A stretch of 64,000 nt of DNA from Williamsia muralis NBRC 105860 (lineage in GTDB: Bacteria > Actinomycetota > Actinomycetes > Mycobacteriales > Mycobacteriaceae), in contig NZ_BDAP01000004.1 in the NCBI RefSeq assembly GCF_001598915.1, positions 310,001-374,000 of the forward strand, read 5' to 3'. Of the stretch, positions 27,461 through 35,351 are shown piece after piece. A program made the translations under genes and the position numbers. Each line of letters begins with the position of its first letter. Within the stretch, counting starts at the first letter, position 1. The notes below the pieces were generated by a model, which was not told the origin of the DNA, made no database searches, and saw only the letters and a program-made list of their open reading frames with translations.

Positions 27461-27488
27461 CTAAAGCAAGCACTGCTGCTTGTTTTAG
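27461..27488. promoter_or_regulatory. 28-bp palindrome upstream of the acyl-CoA carboxylase operon
   Basis: Arms of 12 bases, CTAAAGCAAGCA (27461-27472) and TGCTTGTTTTAG (27477-27488), pair with one mismatch around a CTGC centre. It lies 27 bases ahead of the first operon gene and contains the thioesterase stop codon. A TetR-family operator is the best reading, perhaps for the TetR at the operon's end. A terminator is less likely because no T-tract follows on either side. Confidence 0.55.
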
Positions 27489-28384
27489 CCCGGTGATACC
27501 ACTGCGGCATCGGCCGTGGCCTCGGCGAGGACAGTTCCGTCGGCGCCCACCATGGTGGCCAGCAGCGAGACGATCCGGCGGCCTGCCTTGATCAGCTGGA
27601 CCGAGATGACCAGCTCACCCCCTTCTATCGCGGGCGATCGGAAGTAGCTGAGCGTGATGTCGACGATCCGGAAACGGACTCGCGCGGCGGCCGGCAACTC
27701 GGCGCCGAGCGAGCACGCCTCCGTCATCGCGGCCACCACCACGCCGCCGTGCATGGTGCCCATCCGATTGGCCATCCCGGGGGTCGGCGTGACGGCGACG
27801 GTGATGTTCTTGTCGCCCACCGCGGCCACCCGGATGCCGAACATCCGCTGCACGGGTCCGTGCCCGATGCTTCCCTCTGCCAGACCACGAAGTATGTCGA
27901 CACCGGTGAGCGCGTCGTCGAGAGGTGGGGGTGCGGGCGCCTCATGAAGACGGCGGGCAGACCCCGCGGCGTGGCCGGCCTCTCCCTCGGGTACCTCGCC
28001 GGTCGGTCTGCTGACGACGATCCCTCGCCCGATCGCCAAACAGACCACGTGGCCACCGTCGTCGACCAGTTCGGCCGACGTCACCCCGTGTCCACCCGTC
28101 ATCCCGACCACTCGACCGAACCCCTGCACGGAGGTGCCGACGGTCACGGGTACCGGCATCGACAGCGCGAGCCTCGCCTGTACTGTTGCCGATCCCGGGG
28201 GCTGCGAATGATAGAACTCGGAACCGCCCACGATCTCGGCGAGTGTGGCGACCGAGGTCAGTCCGGCATCACCCCGGTGATCCAGCAATCCGGTCCCCAC
28301 GTACTGGCTAAAAGAACGAACACCCGCGTCGGTTTTCGAGTACTCGATGGCGAGCGAGGTCAGCGGCCCAGACGATTCGGTCAT
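27485..28384 (-). CDS. PaaI-like double hotdog thioesterase
   Basis: About 299 residues holding two hotdog-type halves. The second is clear: GMANRMGTMHGGVVVAAMTEA is the PaaI-type helix with the HGG motif, followed by VDITLSYFRSPAIEGGELVI. The first half (about 20-135) has the hotdog pattern FSQYVGTGLLDHRGD and no HGG. It probably hydrolyses an acyl-CoA or removes a dead-end thioester. The ATG at 28384 is taken over a GTG two codons earlier. It is the last gene of the CYP51/CYP123 minus-strand operon, 34 bases after an SDR gene. Confidence 0.75.
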   Translation of the reverse strand: MTESSGPLTSLAIEYSKTDAGVRSFSQYVGTGLLDHRGDAGLTSVATLAEIVGGSEFYHSQPPGSATVQARLALSMPVPVTVGTSVQGFGRVVGMTGGHGVTSAELVDDGGHVVCLAIGRGIVVSRPTGEVPEGEAGHAAGSARRLHEAPAPPPLDDALTGVDILRGLAEGSIGHGPVQRMFGIRVAAVGDKNITVAVTPTPGMANRMGTMHGGVVVAAMTEACSLGAELPAAARVRFRIVDITLSYFRSPAIEGGELVISVQLIKAGRRIVSLLATMVGADGTVLAEATADAAVVSPG

Positions 28385-28418
28385 GTCCACTGCCTATCAC
28401 GACCGTTGCCCACGCAGA

Positions 28419-29291
28419 TCAGTCGGGAACGAGTCGATGTAACTCCGGCAGTGTGTAGGGCGGTTCGTCCTGGTGTCCGCGATACGCCACGAAAGCGGGC
28501 TCGAACGCCGGGTATCGGCCGATGAATCCTCCTGCTGCACTGAATATCTGGCCGGTCACCTCGGACGCCAGATCACTCACCAGGTAGGCGTACAGCGGGG
28601 CCACGTAATCCGGCGGTGCCGGATCGAGCGCGGCGTCACGGGTGAACTCGTCGAGCAGTCCGCGCTCGAAGAGACCCTTGATGTGCGCTTCGTAGCCGGC
28701 GCCGGTCGACAATCGGGTTCTCCCACCGGGACAGATGACGTTGACCCGGACGCCGTGCGGCTTCAGGTCCGCGGCCAGCGCCAGCGCCAGACCATTGACG
28801 CCGCCTTTGGCCGCCGGATATCCGGTGCCACCGAAGTTGCCGGCCGCAGCCGCCGAGCCCGTGGCCACGATCGACCCGTGACCCTGCCGGGACAGGACCG
28901 GCGCGGCGACCCGAGCCAACTCGAAGGTGCTCAGCAGGTGGGCGTCGAGCTGCGCGCGGAAGTCGGCAGTCGACATGGTGAGGATCGACGACTGTTCGGG
29001 TTCGGCGATCCCGGCGCAGTTGATCACCGCATCCAAACGGCCGAACCCGTCGATCGATGCCGCGATCAGCGCTTCGGCGACGCCGTCGTCGGCCGCTGAA
29101 CCCGCAACCGCCACAGCGACACCGCCGCGGTCCCTCATATCGGCGGCCGCGCGGGACGCCACGTCACCGTCGCGTCCGTTTATCACCACCGATGCACCCT
29201 CGGCGACGAGACGTTCGGCCACGGCGCGACCGATTCCCCGGCTCGAACCGGCGATCACCACGCACTTGCCGGAGAGATGCTGTTCGGCCAC
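28419..29291 (-). CDS. Short-chain dehydrogenase/reductase
   Basis: A 290-residue SDR. The cofactor loop is GSSRGIG, NCAGIAE follows at strand 4, and the catalytic Ser, Tyr and Lys are in TGSAAAAG and GYPAAKGG. An acidic residue after strand 2 is not obvious (INGRDGD), so NADP is possible. The 40-residue C-terminal extension (RYPAFEPAFVAYRGHQ) is unusual for the family. It begins with GTG five bases after the 418-residue unknown gene. In this operon it would oxidise a hydroxyl group created by a P450; this is inferred. Confidence 0.88.
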   Translation of the reverse strand: MAEQHLSGKCVVIAGSSRGIGRAVAERLVAEGASVVINGRDGDVASRAAADMRDRGGVAVAVAGSAADDGVAEALIAASIDGFGRLDAVINCAGIAEPEQSSILTMSTADFRAQLDAHLLSTFELARVAAPVLSRQGHGSIVATGSAAAAGNFGGTGYPAAKGGVNGLALALAADLKPHGVRVNVICPGGRTRLSTGAGYEAHIKGLFERGLLDEFTRDAALDPAPPDYVAPLYAYLVSDLASEVTGQIFSAAGGFIGRYPAFEPAFVAYRGHQDEPPYTLPELHRLVPD

Positions 29292-29296
29292 GGAGG

Positions 29297-30553
29297 TCAG
29301 GCGCCCGTGTTGACCGGCGTGATCGACAGCGGGATACCTCGATCGGCGAACTCGAAGGTCGATCCGCCGCTGAATCGCGCGATCGCGACCTCGCCGAGTT
29401 CCTTGATGGCTTCGGCATGTGCGATCTCGACCACAACGTCGCCACCGTCGCGGTAACCGGTCACCGCTGACCAGGTGAGATCGACACCGGTGGCCATCGC
29501 CAGGACCGGCTCGAGATGGTCTGGATCGATGTGTGCCAGCCAGCCGCCGTCGGCGACCGCACTGGAATCGGCGGGGATACGCAGCCGGACGATGGCGGAC
29601 TGCCCCGTGCCGTGCACAGACACCTCGGTGCCCGCGTACTGATCAGGACCGAGGATCGGATGTACCCGCAGTACCGCGGCCAGATCCTCGGCGCCCTGTC
29701 CGAGGCCAAGGCATTTACGCAACCGATCGGCCGTCAGACCGGATATTCCCGTCAACTGCTTGCGGAAGATCTCGGCTGCCTTGTCTTCGTCGGTCTTGCC
29801 CCGCACCGACATCAGGAAGCCCAACGCCAGCAGATGGTGTTGCAGTGCAACCTCTTCGGCGATACGTACCAGGGCCGAGTGGGACCAGTCCTCGAAACGC
29901 AGGTCTTCCCAGACCGGCCCGATGTAGTCGCCGTGGCCTTCGCTTTCCGGGTCGATCGGCGACAGTTCGATCTTCGCAGCCTGTGTTTTCGACATCTCGA
30001 TGGATTCGGGAGGCAGCGGCAGCTCTTCGCGGTCCGGCTCGATGGTGACCGTCCACGCGCAGTGCGGGTGCTGATCCGCCGGGCGGCGAGGTGGCCGGTG
30101 GATCGGGCGAATCCGTGCCCGCCGGTTGGTGGCGATCGCGGTAGCGTCGAAGGTGGGGTCTTCGATGTCGTGGCACATCGAGGTCACGTAGTCGTCGCCC
30201 ATCGGCTCCACGTCCATCAACGCGCCGCAGTGGTTGAGGACGAACTCGCCGTGATACTTGTCGAAGATCGTGTAGCGGAAGTCCATGAACTGCGGTGGTG
30301 CGCCGATGTCGAGCTGCAGGCATTTGAACATGTCTGCCACGCCGTCACCGTCGATCTGCAGAGCAGTTCGCATCCGTCCGGTGTAGACCGGGCTCGCGGC
30401 CATCCATTCCTCGATCGCGATCTGCGCCATGGTCTCGCGGCCGAAAGCGGCTATGCAGTGCGCCATTCCGGACCGGTCGATCAATTGGCCGGACAGCAGT
30501 AGTTCTGGCACCAGCTTGGCCAGCTGGGCGCGACTCAGGTCCGCGTATGACAT
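29297..30553 (-). CDS. Uncharacterised 418-residue protein of the CYP51 operon
   Basis: I do not recognise this protein firmly. The N-terminal 130 residues (FGRETMAQIAIEEWMAASPV, LNHCGALMDVEPMGDDYV, MCHDIEDPTFD) are rich in conserved-looking Cys, His and acidic residues, as if for metal or substrate binding. A remote similarity to amino-thiazoline carboxylic acid hydrolase-type domains is possible. A proline-rich basic linker (RARIRPIHRPPRRPADQHPH) follows, then a mostly helical C-terminal half without signal peptide or membrane segments. It starts seven bases after the NTF2-like gene and belongs to the operon, at the place where M. tuberculosis has adhB. Confidence 0.6.
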   Translation of the reverse strand: MSYADLSRAQLAKLVPELLLSGQLIDRSGMAHCIAAFGRETMAQIAIEEWMAASPVYTGRMRTALQIDGDGVADMFKCLQLDIGAPPQFMDFRYTIFDKYHGEFVLNHCGALMDVEPMGDDYVTSMCHDIEDPTFDATAIATNRRARIRPIHRPPRRPADQHPHCAWTVTIEPDREELPLPPESIEMSKTQAAKIELSPIDPESEGHGDYIGPVWEDLRFEDWSHSALVRIAEEVALQHHLLALGFLMSVRGKTDEDKAAEIFRKQLTGISGLTADRLRKCLGLGQGAEDLAAVLRVHPILGPDQYAGTEVSVHGTGQSAIVRLRIPADSSAVADGGWLAHIDPDHLEPVLAMATGVDLTWSAVTGYRDGGDVVVEIAHAEAIKELGEVAIARFSGGSTFEFADRGIPLSITPVNTGA

Positions 30554-30560
30554 CTGCCGG

Positions 30561-31112
30561 TCACCACATCGGTACTGGAGTCTTGCCGAGGGGGTACCAC
30601 CCTGGCAGCAACTCCTTGGCGTTGATGACCCGGTCGATGCGGCCCTGCATTCCCTTGCTCATCACGCCGTCGGTCATCATCTCCATGAACAGCGCGGTGA
30701 CGTTGCCGTAGTCGAAGAAGTCCCGCTGCCAGCCCCACTTGAAATCGCCGGCGTACTTGAACCAGCTGCCCTGAATCCCTTCCAGCCCATAGTGCGAACC
30801 ATCCGGGCGGGTGGCCTCGAAGATCTGCTTCCACAGTCCGAGCATGTCGCCGGTCTTCTCATCGATCACCCACGTCTGGTAGGGGTAGGTCCACCCGTCG
30901 AGACCGTCCATCTCGTAGCCGATCGCGTAGTCACGGATCTCATCTCGACCGACCGCCATGAAGTCATGCTTGGCGCCATAATTCCAGCCGTATGTGGCGT
31001 CTTCGGTGTAGAACTCCGCAAGGGGACGCCAGTCGCCGGCTTTCTCGCAGTCGACGTTCCCCTGCAGCCACCGCTCGACCATCTCGTCGAGCTCAGCGCG
31101 ATCAAATGCCAT
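30561..31112 (-). CDS. NTF2/SnoaL-like protein (Rv0762c-like by position)
   Basis: A 183-residue alpha+beta-barrel protein. VERWLQGNVDCEKAGDWRPL, the AEFYTEDATYGWNYG strand and VGRDEIRDYAIGY follow the SnoaL/ketosteroid-isomerase pattern, with aromatic residues lining a cavity. It may isomerise, cyclise or bind a P450 product. ATG 31112 is chosen; an earlier in-frame TTG exists and neither has a strong ribosome site. It is 15 bases after the ferredoxin, the same arrangement as Rv0763c-Rv0762c. Confidence 0.75.
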   Translation of the reverse strand: MAFDRAELDEMVERWLQGNVDCEKAGDWRPLAEFYTEDATYGWNYGAKHDFMAVGRDEIRDYAIGYEMDGLDGWTYPYQTWVIDEKTGDMLGLWKQIFEATRPDGSHYGLEGIQGSWFKYAGDFKWGWQRDFFDYGNVTALFMEMMTDGVMSKGMQGRIDRVINAKELLPGWYPLGKTPVPMW

Positions 31113-31127
31113 GGAAATAACCAACTT

Positions 31128-31319
31128 TCATTCTTCAATGATCTTGAGGGCCTGAGTGGGACAGTAACGCACAGCGCGCTTGACGTCCTCCAAATGGCTA
31201 TCATCCGGTTGCGGGTCAAGGAGATTCACCGATTCGCGTTCAGCTTCGAAGATCTCCGGCGCTTCCATCTCGCACATTGCGTGTCCCTGGCACAGATCCA
31301 GGTCGACTTCGATTCTCAT
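31128..31319 (-). CDS. Ferredoxin, P450 redox partner
   Basis: A 63-residue single-cluster ferredoxin. Ligands are Cys10, His13, Cys16 and Cys53 (CQGHAMC, then YCP), the CxxHxxC pattern of mycobacterial P450 ferredoxins that usually carry a 3Fe-4S cluster. It is 15 bases downstream of CYP51, as Rv0763c is in M. tuberculosis, and most likely donates electrons to CYP51 and perhaps CYP123. No ferredoxin reductase is in the window. GGGAGC precedes the ATG. Confidence 0.93.
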   Translation of the reverse strand: MRIEVDLDLCQGHAMCEMEAPEIFEAERESVNLLDPQPDDSHLEDVKRAVRYCPTQALKIIEE

Positions 31320-31334
31320 CGGCTGCTCCCGTCT

Positions 31335-32684
31335 TCAGCGAGCGCGCTTGCGGTACTTCACCTTGCACGGCTGGGCCAGCTGCACAACCATTTTCGAGTG
31401 ATCGTTCTTGTACGACTCGGACGGCTGGCTCATCTCGAACTCATAGTTCTGCAGCAGCACGGAGAAGATCGCCTTGAGCTGCATGATGGCGAACTGCGCG
31501 CCGACGCAACGGTGCCTGCCCGCACCGAAGGGAATCCACGTCCACCGGTTGGCGAGATCTTCTTGACGGGGTTCGAGGTAGCGGTCCGGGTCGAAGCTGT
31601 CCGGGTTCGGGAAGTCTTCCGGCAACCGGTTCGAGATGGCAGGCGACGCGGCGATGGTCTGGCCGGCGGTGATCTCGAAGTCCTCGACGATGAACTCGTT
31701 CTGGACCACGCGCATCAACACGATCAGCGGAGGGTGCAACCGCAGGGCTTCTTTGAGCGCCGACTCCAGCTTGGGGATCTGACGCATCGCACCGAAGCTG
31801 TATTCGGCACCACCGGAGTAGATCTCGTCGAGCTCGTCGGTGACCTGCTTCATGTAGTCGGGGTGGCGCAGCAGTTCGATCAGCGTCCAGGCGGCGGTGC
31901 CGGATGTGGTGTGGTGTCCGGCGAACATCATCGAGATGAAGATCCCGGTGATGGTGTCCGCGGTGAAACGGAGGTTACCCTCCTCGTCGCGGATGGAGAC
32001 CAGGACGTCGAGCAGGTCCTTGTCGTCGCTCTCGTCCGGCTCGGCGATGCGGGTGTCCATGATCTCTTGGACCAGCGCGACCAGTCCCTCGCGGGCGGCG
32101 TCACGCTTGCGGAAACTCTCGATGTCGGCATGGGCGTCCACGTACGCGATCGGGTCGGTGCCCTTTTCCAGATCGTGGTAGAGATGCGCGAACCTGCCGT
32201 CGAGCTGTTCGCGGAACTTCTTGCCCACCAAGCAGGTCGACGACGTGTAGATGGTCAACTCCGCGAAGAACTCAAGCAGATCGATCTCACCCGAATCACC
32301 CCAATCGGCGATCATGCGCTCGACCTCGAGTGGGATGGTCACGGCGTGGTTCTTCATGTGAGCGCCCTTGAGCGCCTGGTTGTGGAGCATCTCCGAACGC
32401 CGCTCGGGGCTGGCGTCGAACACCACACCCTCACCGAAGATCGGAGTCATGAAGGGGTAGGCCGCCGCCTGGTCCAGGTCCTCTTCCGATGCACGGAAGA
32501 AGGCCTCGTTGGCCGCGGCGCCCGAGACCAGCGCGACCTCGCGGTCGGCGAGCTGGAAGATCCCGACGTCGCCGCATTCTTTACGGACCCTCTTGAACAG
32601 GCCGATGGGATCGGTGGACAACTCGTCGAGATGGCCGTGCTCACCGTCGCCACCGGATACGCGCTTGGGCTTGGTCAGTGTCAT
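31335..32684 (-). CDS. cyp51: Cytochrome P450 CYP51, sterol 14-alpha-demethylase family
   Basis: A 449-residue P450 that aligns closely with remembered M. tuberculosis CYP51 (Rv0764c). Shared blocks include AYPFMTPIFGEGVVFDASPE, FFAELTIYTSS, MFAGHHTTSGTA, LRLHPPLI and RWTWIPFGAGRHRCVG, with heme ligand Cys393. The family removes the 14-alpha-methyl group of lanosterol-type sterols in three oxidations. Most actinobacteria do not make such sterols, so the natural substrate is unclear. The ATG overlaps the upstream SDR stop (ATGA), and the ferredoxin is 15 bases downstream. Confidence 0.96.
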   Translation of the reverse strand: MTLTKPKRVSGGDGEHGHLDELSTDPIGLFKRVRKECGDVGIFQLADREVALVSGAAANEAFFRASEEDLDQAAAYPFMTPIFGEGVVFDASPERRSEMLHNQALKGAHMKNHAVTIPLEVERMIADWGDSGEIDLLEFFAELTIYTSSTCLVGKKFREQLDGRFAHLYHDLEKGTDPIAYVDAHADIESFRKRDAAREGLVALVQEIMDTRIAEPDESDDKDLLDVLVSIRDEEGNLRFTADTITGIFISMMFAGHHTTSGTAAWTLIELLRHPDYMKQVTDELDEIYSGGAEYSFGAMRQIPKLESALKEALRLHPPLIVLMRVVQNEFIVEDFEITAGQTIAASPAISNRLPEDFPNPDSFDPDRYLEPRQEDLANRWTWIPFGAGRHRCVGAQFAIMQLKAIFSVLLQNYEFEMSQPSESYKNDHSKMVVQLAQPCKVKYRKRAR

Positions 32685-33475
32685 TTGCTGTCTCCTTCAG
32701 TACGAGCGACCGGGGCTTCGGCCTCGACCTCGACCAGGCGCATGTGTGCACCCCGAGGCATTGAAACGATGGTTGTGACCGCGGTGGCCAGATGGACGGG
32801 CTTGAGGAAGTTGCCGTGCCGGGCCAGGCCCCACGGAATCCAGTCGTTGAGCACCGATTCGGCGACCTCGGGCGAGAAGTTCATCCCCATGCCGGTCATC
32901 ACCTGGCCAGGACGGACGAGGCTGGCGCGCACACCGGTGCCCTCGAGCTCCATCCTGGCGACCTCGGCGAGTCCTTCGACACCGCACTTCGCGGCCACGT
33001 AGGCGCCCATCTGCGGACGCGGCGACACCACCACATCGGAGCTGATGAACACAAAATCACCACGCTGGCGACCGATCATCTCGGGGATCAGCCTGCGATA
33101 CAGACGTTGTGCGCCGAACAGGTGGATGTTCACCTGCGCGGCGAAGTCGTCGGTGGACACCTCGAACGAGCGTCCCGGTTCCAGGTCGCCGGCACCGGAC
33201 ACTGCCACCTCGATGGGACCGAGCTGGGCTTCGGCCTTGGTGACGAACTCGTCGATCGAGTCGGCATCGGTGATGTCGAGCGGCAGGGCGATCGCCTCGC
33301 CACCCGCTTCGTTGATCTGGTCGGCGAACTCCTGTGACTTCTGCACCCGCCGGGCGCCCAGTGCCACCGGATAGCCGGCCGCACCGAGCATGACGGCCGT
33401 CGCTGCGCCGATGCCGGACGAGGCACCGGCGACGACCACCGGCCTGCGTTCTGGGTGTCCGGGGAACCGTGGCAT
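32681..33475 (-). CDS. Short-chain dehydrogenase/reductase (Rv0765c-like)
   Basis: A 264-residue SDR between CYP123 and CYP51. The cofactor loop is GASSGIG, ARRVQ after strand 2 suggests NADP, SGAGDLE follows, and the active site has FISSDVVVS and GAYVAAKCG. It overlaps CYP123 by one base (TGATG) and CYP51 by four (ATGA). The open frame extends 150 codons upstream but only within the CYP123 gene, so the ATG at 33475 is the start. Position and length match Rv0765c. It probably interconverts alcohol and ketone on the P450 product. Confidence 0.92.
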   Translation of the reverse strand: MPRFPGHPERRPVVVAGASSGIGAATAVMLGAAGYPVALGARRVQKSQEFADQINEAGGEAIALPLDITDADSIDEFVTKAEAQLGPIEVAVSGAGDLEPGRSFEVSTDDFAAQVNIHLFGAQRLYRRLIPEMIGRQRGDFVFISSDVVVSPRPQMGAYVAAKCGVEGLAEVARMELEGTGVRASLVRPGQVMTGMGMNFSPEVAESVLNDWIPWGLARHGNFLKPVHLATAVTTIVSMPRGAHMRLVEVEAEAPVARTEGDSK

Positions 33476-34698
33476 CAGCGCACCTTCACTTTCATGGGCA
33501 GGGCTGCGAACCCGCGGACGTTGACCGAGTGCACCCGGGCGGCGTTCTCGATGTCGATGTCGATCTGGTCGATCGACTTGACGATCTGTCCCAGTGCGAC
33601 ATTGGCTTCCAGCCGCGCGAGGTGTGCGCCGAGGCAGAAGTGCGTGCCGAGGCCGAAGCTGGTCAGAGCCTGCGAGCTGTCCCTGGTGATGTCGTAGTTG
33701 TCGGGGTTCTCGAACACGTCCTCGTCGCGGTTCGCCGAGCCCAGGAGCAAGAGCACACGCTGACCGGCGGGGATCGTGTAGCCGCCGTACTCGACGTCCT
33801 CCATGACCCGGCGGACGACGATCTGGGTGGAGTTGTCGTACCGCAGGGTCTCTTCGGTCCACTGGGGCACGGCCTCGGGATCGGCCATCGGTATCGCGAG
33901 CTGATCGGGGAACCGCCATCCCCAATACACCGCATTGGCAAGCAATTTGGTGGTCGTCTCGTTGCCTGCGACGATCATCAGGATCATGAACCCGATGATC
34001 TCGTCCTCGGTGAGCCTGGTCTTCTCACCCGTCTCGTCGTCGAGGACCTCGGCGTCGAGGAGTGCGGACACCAGGTCGGTACCCGGCTTCTTGCGGCGCT
34101 CGACGAGCAGCTCGGTGTAGTAGCGGGTCAGCTCGAAGTAGGCGAGCACCGCGGCCTCGGGAACATCGAAGACGCCCTCTTCGCGGTGGATCAGCAGGTC
34201 GGACTGGGTACGCAGATGGGCGCGGTCGGCCACCGGCACGTCGAGCAACTCCGACACCACATCCATGGGCAGCAGACCGGCGAACTCGGTGACGTAGTCG
34301 AACTCCCCCATCTCCAGGCAGCGACTCCAGTGTTGTTGGGTCAGTTCGGCGATCCGGTCACCCAGCTCCGCGACCCGCTTGGGCGTGAAGCCCTTGGAGA
34401 CCAGTTTGCGGATGCGCATGTGCTTCGGGTCGTCCAGGGCAAGGAACGACATCGACTTGTGTGCATCGGGGCCGTAGGCGGCCGGGTCCATCGACACACC
34501 CCAGCTGTTGGACAACCGGACTGCGTCGCGGAATCCGTTGCGTACGTCCTCGTGCTTGGCGAACGCCCAGAAGTCCATGTCCGCATTGTGGTAGACCGGC
34601 GCCTCGGCGCGCAGGCGGGCATACGTGGGATAGGGGTCTTCGTGGAAGTTGTAGTCGTAGGGGTCGAACGGGACCCGGGTCTGCATACCTGTGGTCAT
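33475..34698 (-). CDS. cyp123: Cytochrome P450 CYP123
   Basis: A 407-residue class I P450. DPYDYNFHEDPYPTYARLR, VSKGFTPKRV, IVAGNETTTKLLANAVYWG, EETLRYD and FGLGTHFCLG (heme ligand Cys355) are visible, and together they match my recollection of M. tuberculosis CYP123 (Rv0766c). The I-helix acid-threonine pair is in the NETT motif. The substrate is unknown. The ATG at 34698 overlaps the TetR stop (ATGA); an internal ATG at 34686 is possible. It shares its operon with CYP51 and one ferredoxin. Confidence 0.93.
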   Translation of the reverse strand: MTTGMQTRVPFDPYDYNFHEDPYPTYARLRAEAPVYHNADMDFWAFAKHEDVRNGFRDAVRLSNSWGVSMDPAAYGPDAHKSMSFLALDDPKHMRIRKLVSKGFTPKRVAELGDRIAELTQQHWSRCLEMGEFDYVTEFAGLLPMDVVSELLDVPVADRAHLRTQSDLLIHREEGVFDVPEAAVLAYFELTRYYTELLVERRKKPGTDLVSALLDAEVLDDETGEKTRLTEDEIIGFMILMIVAGNETTTKLLANAVYWGWRFPDQLAIPMADPEAVPQWTEETLRYDNSTQIVVRRVMEDVEYGGYTIPAGQRVLLLLGSANRDEDVFENPDNYDITRDSSQALTSFGLGTHFCLGAHLARLEANVALGQIVKSIDQIDIDIENAARVHSVNVRGFAALPMKVKVR

Positions 34699-35297
34699 CG
34701 GTTCTCCAGCAGTAGTCGTGCCGCCGCGTCGAGCCGGTCGGCGATGGCGGAATAGGTTTCGTATCCCATGCCGGCACGCACGAGCGCGCCGGAGTACAGC
34801 ATTTCGAGCGCCTCGAGCAGCGCCTCGTTCTCAGGGGCCTCGGGGTCGCCGCCGAGGGCGGTGGCCAGTCGTTGCCGGATCAGTACACCGATGCGCAACC
34901 GGAGGTGCTCGACATCCGGATCCGAACCCAGAAGCGATGCGGTCACCGCACGGGCCAGATGGGTGTCGTCCTCGACAGCCAATGCCACCGAACGCAATTG
35001 GGTGACAACCCGTTCGGTTCTGGGCAACGAGGGGTCGGGGTCGGCGATTCCCTCGGCCAGCCGGCGCCAGAAGAGCTCGGCCACCACATGCCCCTTGGAA
35101 CTGAAGTACGTGTAGGCCGTGGCCGGTGCGACGCCTGCGCGCTTGGCCACAGATCGCACGGTCAAGGCGTCGTATCCGACTTCCCGCAACACCTCCACCG
35201 CCGCGGCGGTCAGCCGGTTGACGGTCTCCGCCTGAGCGGTCGTCAGCCGCCGGCGAGTGGATTCGAAAGAAACCGGACTGGACATGGACGCTGACAT
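34695..35297 (-). CDS. TetR-family regulator of the CYP123/CYP51 locus
   Basis: About 200 residues. The helix-turn-helix is LREVGYDALTVRSVAKRAGV, then APATAYTYFSSKGHVVAELF, with a ligand domain ending AIADRLDAAARLLLENR. It is the first gene of the minus-strand operon and diverges from the aldehyde dehydrogenase gene, so it is placed to control both directions. Two starts are possible, ATG 35297 or 35285; neither has a Shine-Dalgarno, and the first could be leaderless. Position matches Rv0767c. It is clearly related to the TetR at 46514-47143. Confidence 0.9.
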   Translation of the reverse strand: MSASMSSPVSFESTRRRLTTAQAETVNRLTAAAVEVLREVGYDALTVRSVAKRAGVAPATAYTYFSSKGHVVAELFWRRLAEGIADPDPSLPRTERVVTQLRSVALAVEDDTHLARAVTASLLGSDPDVEHLRLRIGVLIRQRLATALGGDPEAPENEALLEALEMLYSGALVRAGMGYETYSAIADRLDAAARLLLENR

Positions 35298-35311
35298 TAC
35301 ACTAGGTTCAT

Positions 35312-35331
35312 ACTCGAGTCCAGACACGTGT
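35312..35331. promoter_or_regulatory. Putative operator of the CYP123/ALDH divergent promoter
   Basis: On the minus strand this reads ACACGTGTCTGGACTCGAGT. It contains part of a perfect 10-bp palindrome, GACACGTGTC (35323-35332), and lies in the 54-base gap between TetR and the aldehyde dehydrogenase. A 17/20 match recurs at 58922-58941. The TetR encoded alongside is the likely binder. Confidence 0.65.
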
Positions 35332-35351
35332 CCAGAAGGAGGCGACCAGCA

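Noticed and set aside
27461-27488. Palindrome as a Rho-independent terminator
   Set aside because: The stem is good but neither side is followed by a T-tract; operator is the better reading, although a non-canonical terminator cannot be excluded.
27461-27488. KstR2-type cholesterol operon operator
   Set aside because: As I recall the KstR2 site has CAAG and CTTG two bases apart; here they are separated by eight bases.
30429-33002. 857-codon plus-strand open frame across the CYP51 operon
   Set aside because: It runs antisense through several well-supported genes, including ferredoxin and CYP51, and shows no family features.
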